In this document: piece by piece, positions 37,801 through 48,689 of the stretch
How positions within the stretch are numbered: position 1 is the stretch's first letter
Layout: the number at the start of each line of letters is the position of its first letter
Source: Sphagnum compactum
Lineage: Eukaryota > Bryophyta > Sphagnopsida > Sphagnales
Assembly: GCA_965153455.1 (NCBI GenBank)
Contig: OZ234495.1
Coordinates: forward strand, 20,828,875 to 20,892,874
Reading direction: 5' to 3'
Length of the DNA stretch: 64,000 bases
Position numbers and translations under genes: made by a program
Notes under the pieces: generated by a model
What the model was told of the DNA's origin: nothing
Database searches by the model: none
Seen by the model: only the letters and a program-made list of their open reading frames with translations

Positions 37801-38724
37801 CAAAGATTTAATGTAATTGCAACATTTCAAGATGTGCAATCTTGCGAAAAGAAAACAACAATCTTAACATATGGAACAAATATTTTTACCTTATTATGCC
37901 ATGAAACACATACATTGTGAAAAAAAGGTTCCAACAAAATCATATTGTTTCTCTTTCTAATTTGTATAAACAACAAGACTTTTAAAAGATCCATTAAACA
38001 TCATAACTTATCAAATTGTCAAGTCATGTTGTTGCAAAATGGCACATTCAACAAACTTTCCAAATTGAAAATAGAATAGATATTTACCACATCATCACAA
38101 AGGGCATGTGTAAATAATGCAAATTAATTGCTTCTTGGTTAGCCATTAGATAGAAACTACAAAACATCGTAGTTTCACACCATTAGTTGTTGTAGAAACT
38201 TCAAAATGAAAAGACTTAAACATTGTACAATGTCACTAGACCTCCTTTTAATTACTTGCTTCCATACATAGGTGTGTTCCACACACTTGCCTACACAATT
38301 TAATTTAGAAATATTAATATTTTGTCCCTTCAATCCTTCATGTTGAAGCCAAAATAATGTATTTACATACTAAAACATGTAATCGAGAATTCTTCATGTT
38401 GAAGCCAAAATAGAATGTTTACATACCACATTGCCAAAGAAGGACCTCAAACATGCTTGGAAGAGGTAGTACATCCAAACCTTTGTTAATTCCTAAATAA
38501 TAATTGTGGGTGAAAAATAGAGATGCATTAAAGTAACAATCTATGGTGAATGATTATGGTGTGCCATGAAATGACTATGGGAATGACATGGGAACTACAA
38601 AGGGACATGGGAGCAATAAGAGAGAACAACATAAGAATGTCATGTGACCATGAAAATATGGAAACCTTTCACTAACCCGTGTTCACTATGTGACCTTGCA
38701 ATGAAAAACATTTGGATGGAAAAA
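34873..38724. other. AT-rich intergenic DNA
   Basis: No supportable gene. Open frames at 36,302-36,544 and 36,580-37,017 lie close together on the plus strand and may belong to an old transposon. I could not match them to any family, and they are interrupted by stops. Confidence 0.5.
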
Positions 38725-39090
38725 AAATCAAAACATGTCGGTTTGGCTCAGCAAAATGGTTTTGGCCGAGCATTTTGGCACACTTTGCTAAGGCTGACAA
38801 AACCCACAATAAAGCCTAACGCATGCATGTTGAGAGAAGAGTGTAATAAATATGATCTGACTCCTACTCGCTTTTTCTGATTAGCCAATCATAAGGATTG
38901 GCGCAGGCGATCTGCTATTAGTAGTTTCTGATTGGTCCAGGTGATTTGCTATTTGTAGTTTCCTACCTATTTGGAGTCTCAGTTTAGTTTGTGGGTGGGG
39001 TTGGAAAAAAGAAAAAAAAGACTAAACTTGGATGTGAGACATATTTTATTGGGGCCACATACTCAGCAGCGCTGGAGATGCTCTAACCAA
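38725..39090 (+). repeat. Dispersed repeat, copy B
   Basis: Same family as 20,195-20,505: it shares GGTTTGGCTCAGCAAAATGG, a GGCTGACA block, GATTGGTCCAGG, GTTGGAAAAAAG and GGGGCCACATACTCAGC, and ends near GGAGATGCTCTAA. This copy also has an internal duplication of about 35 bp, with ATTGGCGCAGGCGATCTGC and ATTGGTCCAGGTGATTTGC each followed by TATT-GTAGTTTC, giving it the longer middle. No coding frame is visible. Confidence 0.75.
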
Positions 39091-40822
39091 CTTAGGTATT
39101 ATGCACGCTCACACACTATTGGAGCCAAAAAAATAGGTCAAATCCAACCACACAATTTTTAATTTTTACAGGTTTGTCATCTTGACTTGCCTTGAGTTGC
39201 TTGCTAGTAGCCAATCTTTATGTAAAAATAATGTTAATGTTTTAGCGTTAGTTAGTGCGACTTTAGACGAGGGTCCAAGGTCCAGGGACCAATGAATTCA
39301 AGCAATCTTATTGGTTGAAAGCTTTAAATTGGTCCCAAGGCCTTTAGACGAGGGTCCAAGACCAAAAAGCAACAAATTGAGGCTAAACCTACATGGCACC
39401 TGTTTTGGAGGGATAAATCAATTGGTTCAGACCAAAAAAAAACAGTGCTAAAACGAGAGCGAGAGCTCCTGATTTGGAGAACCAAGAATCAGGCTAGAGA
39501 CCAAGGTACAGTCCAATTCAAGGATTCAATTTGTGTCAAATCAGTCCAAATTGGTTCCTAGGAAAGGAAATTGGACCTGGACCATCGTCGTCTTCAGTGG
39601 GCCTTAGAGAAGACCACCTTATATCCATGATATAATGCATCCTAGGAGCCCAAGGCACCTTCCGCTGACTCTTGAGGTTTGGAGTGCCCTTATGAATGCA
39701 CTAAATTATATATATATATATATATATAATTATTCTAATTATATATATATATAATTGATTTTTTTTGTCTCTACTCATCAACATGGATATAGAAAAACAA
39801 ATTAACATGTGCCTTTTCATGTCCATAATATTTATAGTTATTTTATTTAGTAGTAAAATTTCTTGTTTGATGAAAATAATAATAATGATGATGATGATGA
39901 TGATGACCTATTGGAAACCAAATGGAAACAAAAGAAGAGAGGGAAAAAAAATTAAATTATTGACTGGTGAAAAGCAGGGATTTTATTTTTTTTTTAATAA
40001 TTTCAAATTGCTGAGGTAAAAGTGGATTCTGTACTGGCGATCGTCGAGAAGACTACCATTTAGCCAAATCTGGCTACAGATCGTAGAGAGCAAGCAAAGG
40101 AGAATTGTTTTGGAAACCCAACCCCGCTTTTATTTCGCCACATACTACCAGAGACAATGGTCTAAATCTGGCGATTTGAACTGTTTTTTTTTTTTTCCCT
40201 CCAAATATGGCGATATCCTTTCGTGCCATTCTTCTCTTTGTTGGATTCGCAGCTCCTTTTCATTTCTTTTCGCGAAATTGGCGAAATTTTCCTCTCTTCA
40301 CACTCTTTTCGGTTTTCTTCAAATGGCGCACACACACGAGCGGTATTCGAGCTGCGAGTGAGGAGCTTTGAAGCAAATCTCTGAAGAAAACTCTGAAGCA
40401 ATCTCTGAAGCAATCTCTGAAGAAGACTTTGTACAATCATTGGCTGGTGTCACCGGCAGCGGAGTGATTGTTTTTGAACATGCAGAAATGGAGTAGGATT
40501 TTTTAGCAGCAGTTTGTTTCATGGACAATTTGAAATCAATCAGTGGAGCAGCAACAAGTGCAATGGCAACGTCGTTGAGCCCAAGATTCAAGGACGATTA
40601 GCAGACGACGGATGATTGAGGGTGATGGGCTAACAAGCTTAGAAAGGACATCACTCTTTCTGAAGTTGCTGGAGGATCAGGACCGTCACAATGGAAGAGG
40701 TCGAAACGCCAAAGCTCGGCTTATAACTTACATATTTGTACATGCCATCAACACAATCATGGGGACATCATCATCATCATCATCTTCTGCGAGCTCTAGA
40801 TCACTAGAGGACAATAGTGTAT
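39091..40822. other. Intergenic DNA and possible 5' part of the PhoD-like pseudogene
   Basis: The block TTTAGACGAGGGTCCAAG occurs twice, near 39,263 and 39,343. (AT)n tracts lie at 39,709-39,754 and a GAT run at about 39,884-39,906. At 40,371-40,428 there is a 12-bp degenerate tandem repeat (TCTCTGAAGCAA). The region 40,100-40,820 is less AT-rich and probably held the old promoter and leader of the pseudogene that follows. Confidence 0.45.
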
Positions 40823-42956
40823 ATGGAGGCTGATCGCAACCTCATGTCAACAGTTGTAGTACCTGTGATAGGAAAGGTCACCAAGCATACAGCTCGCATT
40901 CTTGTGGAAGTGAATCAGAAGTGTAGTTTAACCCTAGCTCTTGTACAAGAGAGTCATGATCAGCAGCTTGAAAGATAGCCAAACTCAATTCTGCACAGAC
41001 AAACAACACCCAAGAAGAAGAAGAAGAAGAAGAAGAATTACATTCTGGTAATTCCCCATCTGGTGGCCTTACTGTGTGTAATGACCGCTCAGTGGATATC
41101 TGAAGCACAAAGGAGAAATGTGAAATGACCTCCTCTTTCAGAAGGGAATCTTACAGATTTAATGCACCCTCCTAATGCACTGCGAAATCCCCAGCAAGGT
41201 CATTACATTGGGTGCATTGCCTACCTCACCCTAATGGGCTCGCCTGGTGCCTACCCAACATAATGGGCAGGGAGCTTGGCCATTCATTCCATAGTACATT
41301 TCAAAGCTTCTTCCTGTCTTCAGGTGTCCTCTTCTTTCTTTCACTATGTTTTGTAATCACATCCAGCTTTTTGATACAATCACTCGTATTGGAATGTCTT
41401 CTTTTTTGGGGGGTGTTCAGATTTATGGTGATGGGGATAAGTGGCAAGATGCTGAAGCAGCAGGAGACTACGATAAATGGTCAGACCAATTCCGCAAAGG
41501 CCAATAGCTACTAGAAAACTTACAGCCAGATGAATGGGTTCAGCATCATGAAGCTATATGTGAGAACTATATGGACAAACCTGATGATTTACAGTGACCA
41601 TGAGGTGTGGGACAACTGGGAGGATTTAAAGCCCAACTGGAATAAGGAAAGCCAAGATTTCTTTGTGGCACACTGTGCATGGCTTGTCAATTTGGAGTAG
41701 TAGCAGTGCTGGCTTTATGAGGACATTAACTTCACAAATTTTGAAGAAACTGAAAGGTGCTTTTATTATTATTGATCTCACAGATTGTTGCATCTATATG
41801 GGAAGCTCAAATTATGTTTTTGTAATTTGAATCAAATTGACGAGTATTTCTATGACTTGATGGAGAAGAACATAGGGTTTAGGGTTTAGGTCCAAATTAA
41901 CATCATCAAATCAAATGTTTCCCATGGATACATACAGTCTCTTTTTTACAGACGGATGAGATCCAGAGATTATGTTCAACGCCATTGACAGATCCTAACA
42001 ACATAGCATAGGAACGCACTTGGGGGTGTGAACTATGTCAAGAAGTCACAAACTTGTCAAGGGTCCGCAGCAAAACTTCAAAGAATTCATCAGGGTGTTT
42101 CATTCATTTCAGCAGCTCATGTTCCTTTGTCCTTCTGTTTCAAGATTTAGGGAATTGACTAATATTGTGCAATAAAAACTATGTGATAAATGTTGTTGGG
42201 ATGTAAATAAGTAGGACTATCATTTTCACGTGGTTGGTGGAGAGGCACTAATGTTTCTGGACATTTGTGGCTCTCGGACCTTTCACCATGTCAAGAGGGA
42301 CAGCAAGAAGTGTTTAGGCACCTCACAATGGGATGAAGTAAAAAATCCATTGGATAATTCAGGTAGTTTATTCAAGGATGTTTGTGCACTCCTAGTGTGC
42401 TGGCCTACTCCTCGTGTTTTTGGTACCCAGAATAACAGGAGCTGCTGTAGCTACAATTCCTCACCTCAAAGGTTTCAAAGGTCGTTGGTCTTATGGTAAA
42501 CATTTGGATGAGCAGGTTAAGCTTATTGTGTGTTTGTATGAGTGGAATACTTCACAATTGGGTTGTGAAGTTCTGATTCTTGGATGTAAGGATGTGTTCT
42601 TTCCTATAGTCTTTTTTCTGCCCATCTGACAGAAGACAAAACCTAGGGTTTTTTCTGCCCATCTGACAGAAGACAAAACCTAGATGATGTGCACTGTCGG
42701 GGGCTATTCTGACATTTGCAGCAACAGCAAAATTTTGTTTCACCAACTCACAATAAGTGCAATTGCAAATGAGCCTCTCCCCAAAGCTGCATACTACTTT
42801 ATGAGAACAGCTGCTAAAATGCACAAAGCTGCATACTACCTTATGAGAGCAGCTGCTAAAATGCACAAAGTTTGTGATGGGTTTCACTTCTACCATCACC
42901 AGTGGACCCAAGCAAATAACTATGGCATTGTACAAATCAAGCACCTTTCTCCTCAG
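40823..42956 (+). pseudogene. PhoD-like metallophosphatase pseudogene
   Basis: PhoD-like enzymes are metal-dependent phosphatases or phosphodiesterases. Homologous pieces lie in the correct order on one strand, with introns apparently kept: VPVIGKVTKHTARILVEVN (from 40,823); IYGDGDKWQDAEAAGDYDKW (about 41,422); NLMIYSDHEVWDNWEDL (about 41,580); GSRTFHHVK (about 42,255); VATIPHLKGFKGRWSYGKH (about 42,440); AIANEPLPKAAYY (about 42,753); and DGFHFYHHQWTQANNYGIV ending at a CAG|GTAAAT donor (42,956). Breaks: an in-frame TAG after RKGQ near 41,503; a frame change with apparent loss of codons between YMDK and NLMIY near 41,575; two stops near 41,697; and loss of the conserved GGDVH metal motif (the site reads GCKDVFF near 42,585). 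A 42-bp in-frame tandem duplication sits at 42,783-42,866. It cannot encode an active enzyme. Confidence 0.8.
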
Positions 42957-44123
42957 GTAAATAAAACCTCTTCAACTTTTCCTGTCATATTTTCTCTCAA
43001 GATTACCCCAATGAAATAAACTCAAAAGCTTGAATATAATTTCTGAAAAATTATTTGATGAAGCGTTTGGAATTAGTTGGAAAATGCTTTAAAACATCAC
43101 ATAATGAATCACAAGAAGATTGCTACGGGTTATGAAGAAGGAGGCACCTGAATTCTTTCCCAGTCTTATCCAAGAGCTGCACTTGCTTCCTCTGGCCAGC
43201 CGGGTCATGGGTCACAAATCCTTCTTGTTCAAGAGTTCATATGTCACCACCCCACTGTACCTTCACATCGTAGACTATGAAGTCTCAGTCAATTTGGTTT
43301 CTACTTTGTCATCTTCGGCTTGCAAATCTCTTACTCTTGAAATACAATCTGGTCATCTCTCTCATCTCTTCTTCCACACTGGAAAAGACTGGATAGATCT
43401 TGCACACTGGGCTGCATATTTATGCAGACATTTTCAAGTTTAAAAAAAAAACCAATTCCTGGCATACTAAGCTTCTTAGACTGCAGCATAGCTTGAAAAG
43501 GACAATATAACAATCATAATCTCTCACCGCAATTGGAGCTTTCGTTGGATGCAACTACCACAGACACCACATCAAAGAATGAACCGTCCATGAGAGGTGA
43601 GAGCCAAAACGTATGCAAGAAAGAGCAAGATCGCTTGTTTTGATCGGTAGTAACATTTGGATTGCCCAACTCCAGATCCCCTTTGAAGTCAGAAAGTCCA
43701 ACAAGTGAAAAAGATATTGAAACCAAGCTTTGCTCTCTTCAACGTGTGAAGGCAAAAGGAGCCCCAGAGATCATTACTGTCCAAATGCAACTTACAAGAA
43801 TGCTTAAGCTGCATTTATTGGATTATTTGCTCGCATGTTTCCTTCTCAGTCCTAAGTACTACTGGTGTTACTGGTTTGATGAAACACCAGGTTGACATAC
43901 CACCTTCAAGGTGCCAAGGCATGGTATCTAATTTTGTGTAAATACACAAGAATCTCTACTGGAAAAATTGACCTGTTAACTGTCTCACTTGATGTGTTCT
44001 GTGATCATGCTCAACACCTTGAAGAAACCCTAGCATTATGCATGGCAAAGGAAAGAGAGAACAATATCAATGAACTGTGGCCAACAAGCTGGTTAAAGAG
44101 GAGTTTGGTGAGATGAACCAGTT
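42957..44123. other. Unassigned region with short open frames
   Basis: Open frames at 43,120-43,443 (107 residues, plus) and 43,662-44,116 (plus, two adjacent frames) have fairly gene-like composition, but I recognise no domain. They may be more remnants of the upstream pseudogene or of another duplicated gene. The right end abuts the 3' end of the minus-strand DnaJ zinc-finger gene. Confidence 0.35.
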
Positions 44124-44777
44124 CTATTGTTTACTGCAAGAAGGACATGGGAACTGGCCTCTGCCCTTGCAAGCAAGACAAGGAGTCCTCTCTCTTGGTT
44201 CTGAGGAAAGAGCACTAAAAAACCCCTCAGTCACTTGACCACGTCCTTTGCACTTTAGGCATGGCAGTTTTGTCACACCTCCACATTCCTCACACAATTT
44301 CAAAGACCTGCAGCAGTTGCTCACCAACCAAAACCCTCCAAACCTCATCAGAACACTCTGAGCTCCAGTCATCTGAGCAAGAAAACAGGAGATGAAGTAC
44401 AAGATAGCAATGTAACCGAGTATCTATCTGTGGAGCCTCCTTTTGTCCATCTTTTCAGAATTTGTGAAGACTCTTTAGAAGCATGAAACACAAGCAATGG
44501 CTAACTGGCCACGATTTCACCTTGCAAGCCGTAGCGGATTCAAATCGCCACTAGCATTCTTGCTTCGAAGGAAATCGAAATCTCGAAAGGTCTAGAAAGA
44601 CAGATGAGAGAGACAGAGACAGAAATAAAAGAGAAAGAGATTTGGAGGCTAGAAATTACTGCACCTGCGTTGGGAGCGCGCAACAAAGGAGTCGACTTTG
44701 GGAGCCGCCAAAGCAGCAATTAGAAGCAGAGCACCGACGCCGAAGCCTGCAATCTCACTTGCTGTAATGTTGGCCAT
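44124..44777 (-). CDS. Small DnaJ-type zinc-finger protein with N-terminal hydrophobic segment
   Basis: Two exons, 44777-44665 and 44307-44124, join with phase 2 across a GTGCAG donor and a CTGCAG acceptor to give 98 residues. The start ATG is in a good context (GCCATGGCC). The N-terminus MANITASEIAGFGVGALLLI forms a hydrophobic segment, then comes APKVDSFVARSQRR. The second exon holds CEECGG, CLKCKGRG, CLACKGRG and CPSC, the cysteine-rich zinc-finger repeats of DnaJ and BSD2-like proteins, without a J domain. Plants have several such small proteins, some plastid chaperones and some membrane proteins of unknown role. Here the hydrophobic N-terminus suggests membrane association. It is convergent with the PhoD-like pseudogene. 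Confidence 0.85.
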
Positions 44778-44917
44778 GGCTCCTGTTCGCTAGCTGCTCT
44801 TCTTCTCCCTTCCTTCCTTGTTCCCTTCCTTCGTCTACGTTCGAAATCCGCAAGCCATCACAACACTACATTCGAGCGCTCTCTGTGGCGAACGCCGTAT
44901 CTTAAAAGAGAACTCTT

Positions 44918-44940
44918 ACCCCCCCCCCCCCCCCCCCCAC
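44918..44940. repeat. Poly(C) tract
   Basis: A homopolymer of C about 20 bases long lies roughly 140 bp upstream of the DnaJ zinc-finger start codon, in its probable 5' flank. It is G-rich on the coding strand. Confidence 0.85.
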
Positions 44941-45314
44941 CCTCCCCAAAAAAACAGCTTCCAAAACACGTATTGAACAAAATCCAAAAATTTAGCATAA
45001 GAAACTCACCTTCAGAAAAGGGGAAAAAATACACAGACACACAATTCAGAAGGATTTCGCCGACTTTCGCTTCGAAGATCAGAGAATCTTGAGAGTTCAC
45101 ACACAAGTAAACTGCACAGAATCGACGTGTTTGCGAGCTGCCTTGGCGTGTGTGTGTTGTGGAAGAGCTCCGCCCCTATCCCCATATCCGAACGTCGTTT
45201 CAAAGGTAGTGTAATGAAGCTTTAATTGGCGTAATGTTCATGTGGATTTCCGTAATGGTCATGTAAACTTTTGCAGAATATGTTCTTGTAGATAATAGGT
45301 GTTGGCCCCAATCT

Positions 45315-45475
45315 GACCTCTCCATTTCTGCCTTGCATAAAGGTCCCAAAAAGAGGCAGAAAAAGGCTACCCCTCCATTCTGCATTGTACAAAGGGACAA
45401 AAATCAGGCAGAAAAGGTCACCCCTCCATTCTGCCTTGTGTAAAGGGACCAAAAAGAGCCCGAAATGGTCACATG
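45315..45475. repeat. Degenerate tandem repeat, about 53-bp unit, three copies
   Basis: CTCCATTCTGCCTTG followed by CATAAAGG-CCAAAAAGAGGCAGAAAAGG recurs at about 45,319, 45,371 and 45,424 with substitutions. It sits about 0.55 kb upstream of the DnaJ zinc-finger gene. The minus-strand open frames here repeat a short peptide and are not genes. Confidence 0.8.
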
Positions 45476-46034
45476 AAAACCATTACAGTCACAAGGATTC
45501 TACCTTCAGATTGGACAGATCGATGAAGAATCCACAATGGAGGTGGACGCATTTTCTGTGAGGGTGGATTTGGATGACATTAGTTTGGATCCAATGCCAG
45601 ATGGCAACAAAATGTGCAACATTTCAAATCCCCAAACCCTAAAAGGAAAAGTGACAAAATCAGGGGTCGCAAGAGTTAGTGGGGTCGACTTGTCATGACA
45701 ACGTTTGTGAACACTCACTCGTTTTCACTCACCTTTTTCATTTTTCTATGTCAAGTGATGGATAGGTTCACAACCTTGTATTCTTCCAATGTTAAGAGCT
45801 TGGTGACATTTTTTACATCATATAGGTAATGTAAGGTACGTCTCTAACATGAAATGGTTTTCAAGGTTCATAATGTTGTTTATGATTACATTCAAGATAG
45901 TTGTTTTCAAGGACAATAATCTTGAGAAAACATTTTCTTGTTCAAGATGTTTGTGGATGGACACAATAATGGATATGGCTTGGTTAAGCAGATGCAACCT
46001 GGTGGCGATTGATTTCAAAACCAGCTTGGATTAT

Positions 46035-47470
46035 GTTTAATCATGTGAAATGTGTCCAAGGTTGGATGATCTCACCTACCATACCTACGATCCAATCTAT
46101 TATAAAGTGATGACAATTGCCATTTGTGACATGTAATTTGACGACACGAATGCTCAATGTGTCTTGTGGCAAAAGTTGAACAAGGTGATCTCAAAAAAAG
46201 GTGTTCCTAATCCAAACTTCAAAGGCTTCATGGCCAATAAGACAATTGAAATGCAATGTGAATTGTGTACATATCATGGGGATCCTAGTGAACCCCATGG
46301 TCAATAGGGGGTGAATGGGGTACTTCCACTAGACTCAATTTATGGATATGTACACAAAACAACAAATCAAAAATCGAGAATAACACAAGACCTTGCATTA
46401 TGAATACAAAAATATCATGTTATTGGAAGAACTAGATGCTTTTATTCGATGCTGGTGGTATTCCTTAAGGGTTGTGGATGTAACTAGGCTTCAAAAGTTG
46501 GAAAATTGGTTTAATGGCATGTTTACAAAACTCATTTGAAAGTGACATTGACAAATGTATATTGTGTTTTGTAGAAATTCATTCCGAATGAGCTTGTGGA
46601 CATGCCCACTTGCAACCTTTCAGAAGTAGTGCATAATGTATGGCTTCAACAATTGGGGAATTTTTTTTTGTTTGTACACTATAACTTCTGATAATTTTGT
46701 TTGAACTTTCAAGCAAACAAATTGTATTACCATTTCAAGAAAGGTGATCCATCAAATCAAAGGTTTAATAATAATGAGTTTCTCTTACGTAAAGCAACCC
46801 AATCTAGTGATCTAAAGTAACTTGCAAATGTAATTTTGAAATATGCAAGGGTTCATATTTCATAACAAAAAATTGCACACATGGAATGGGGGGGAGATAT
46901 TTAGTTCTTACAAATGGAAGCCAAATTTGCTTCTAGGATTAGAAAGGGATTCATATAAGCATGATCATGTCAATTTTTCTCACTTATGTGTCAACACCCA
47001 TATTAAAAAATTGTATGTGCAGATTGAATGACATTCTTATAATGTTGATCAATATGACATTGTGGATATCACTAATGGAGGTGTTGAGGTTCTAGAAGCT
47101 TCCTCTAGAGGTGGAGGTTGGGATGTAGAAAGATGTTTCCCAACCTTGCATGTTTAATGTTCAACATTGTGAAAAACCACCAATCGTTTTTGTATTGCAA
47201 GGATAATTACCAAGTTGATTGCCATTGGTGTTCCTACCCCTACTTACTTTGGTTTGCCTTTTTAGTTCATAGGTGCATTCTTCAAGTTTCAGAAGTTTTG
47301 GTTTGTGTGGATGACATTAATCATTCATTGTATGAAAGGTATGAATCGTAATTATGCAATTGATAAACCAACGATTTTATCAATTTGGCCTATGCAAGAA
47401 GGGTCCAATCTCTCACAAGATGAGGTGAAGTCTCTTGAAGAAGCAAGTTTTGTCTTCAATAGTCAACAAC
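46035..47470 (+). pseudogene. Decayed transposase-like gene
   Basis: Broken reading frames on the plus strand give consistent protein-like pieces in order: CPRLDDLTYHTYDPIYYKVM with TIAICDM (about 46,055-46,130), LWQKLNKVISKKGVPNPNFKGFM split by a stop from the first part, MPTCNLSEVVHNVWLQQLGN (about 46,600-46,660), HKHDHVN-like and VNTHIKKLY (about 46,960-47,020), and PTILSIWPMQEGSNLSQDE (about 47,370-47,425). These resemble repeated transposon proteins of seed-free plants with a cut-and-paste (possibly MULE-type) transposase, by memory of family style only. Multiple stops and frameshifts show it is dead. No terminal repeats were identified. Confidence 0.45.
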
Positions 47471-48314
47471 TTATCCTTCTTTGAAGTCTGTTCAAACATG
47501 AAAACTTTGTTGCAATAAATCTACCGATGGATGCAATGTCATGGCCCACAACATAGAATGGGAGGACTATTTGATGCACATTGCCATTTATGATGTTGAA
47601 ATAACATTACAATTGGTGGGAGGTTGGTCGGCTTCTTGTGGCGACTTTCAAATCAGCATTGGAGGTTTTAGCTTTCAAATATGGACAAATGTACAAGATT
47701 TTATGTGGAGATTTCAAACAAGAAACAATATGGTTATAATAAAAAATTACCCAACTTGCATTTGCATGGATTTTTTAACAATGATTTCAAACTCATTGGG
47801 GAAATGGGGGAAATGAATGCTATGTAAACATATGTATCATATATTATAAAATGTCATTTTTGTGTATAGTTTGAAAATTTCAATCATTTCCCAACTTGGA
47901 GTTGAGATGAAATTCATCATTTGTTGGCTCATTTTGTAACTTCTACATAATAGGAGAAATCATCAAAAGTAGCACAAAAATTTGTAAACAAATAATGTCC
48001 ATTGTAAAACTCACGATGATGTTATGTGTTTCGTTCCAAGGCTGAAAGTTTCATTAGTTGTCATTGTTTTAATTTAGTATGTTTAATTTGTTAAAGGAAA
48101 TTGAATTAATGTTGATTTTCATAAATTTGATAAGTATGAATCATGTTTCATTACGTGAAAAATCATACATTAGATTGAATGTGTTAGTTAAATATTGATT
48201 AATAATGCACAACACTATATTGGGTGGTTTAATTATCTTCTCTTATTCTTATCTGTACACAAAATCATGAAAATATTGTTTCTACGATTTGGAATGTTCC
48301 ATCAACATAGATGG

Positions 48315-48442
48315 GAATTTTTTTGTCACGTAAATAAAATATTTTCATATGTGTGGTAAGAATATTTAATCTATGTGACAAAAATATTTGTTATACATGT
48401 GAAAAGAATATTCTATTTACATGACAAAAATATTTTAAGAAT
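48315..48442. repeat. Foldback (inverted-repeat) element of about 128 bp
   Basis: The left arm TTTTTGTCACGTAAATAAAA is matched by the reverse complement of the right arm, which reads TTTTTGTCATGTAAATAGAA. Complementarity continues inward for about 50 bases with small gaps. The transcript would form a long imperfect hairpin. This is typical of a MITE-like foldback element. Flanking A/T runs obscure any target-site duplication. Confidence 0.7.
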
Positions 48443-48689
48443 TTTTTTTTGTGTTCACAATAGTCAAGTTCACATGCTCACACCTCACATTCACACGCTC
48501 ACCTAGTACGTGGGTTGGTGCTCACCTAGTAGGTGGGTTGGTTTTCCTAGGTGTGGATGAGTTAAAAAAATCAATTAATTTTTAGTTCAATGTTTATTAA
48601 CATAGACCAATTTCTTTTGTATGATGTGATCTACATGTTAGCCTACATAACACTGCGAGGCCTAACACCAAGTTTGACTACAACTTTAG

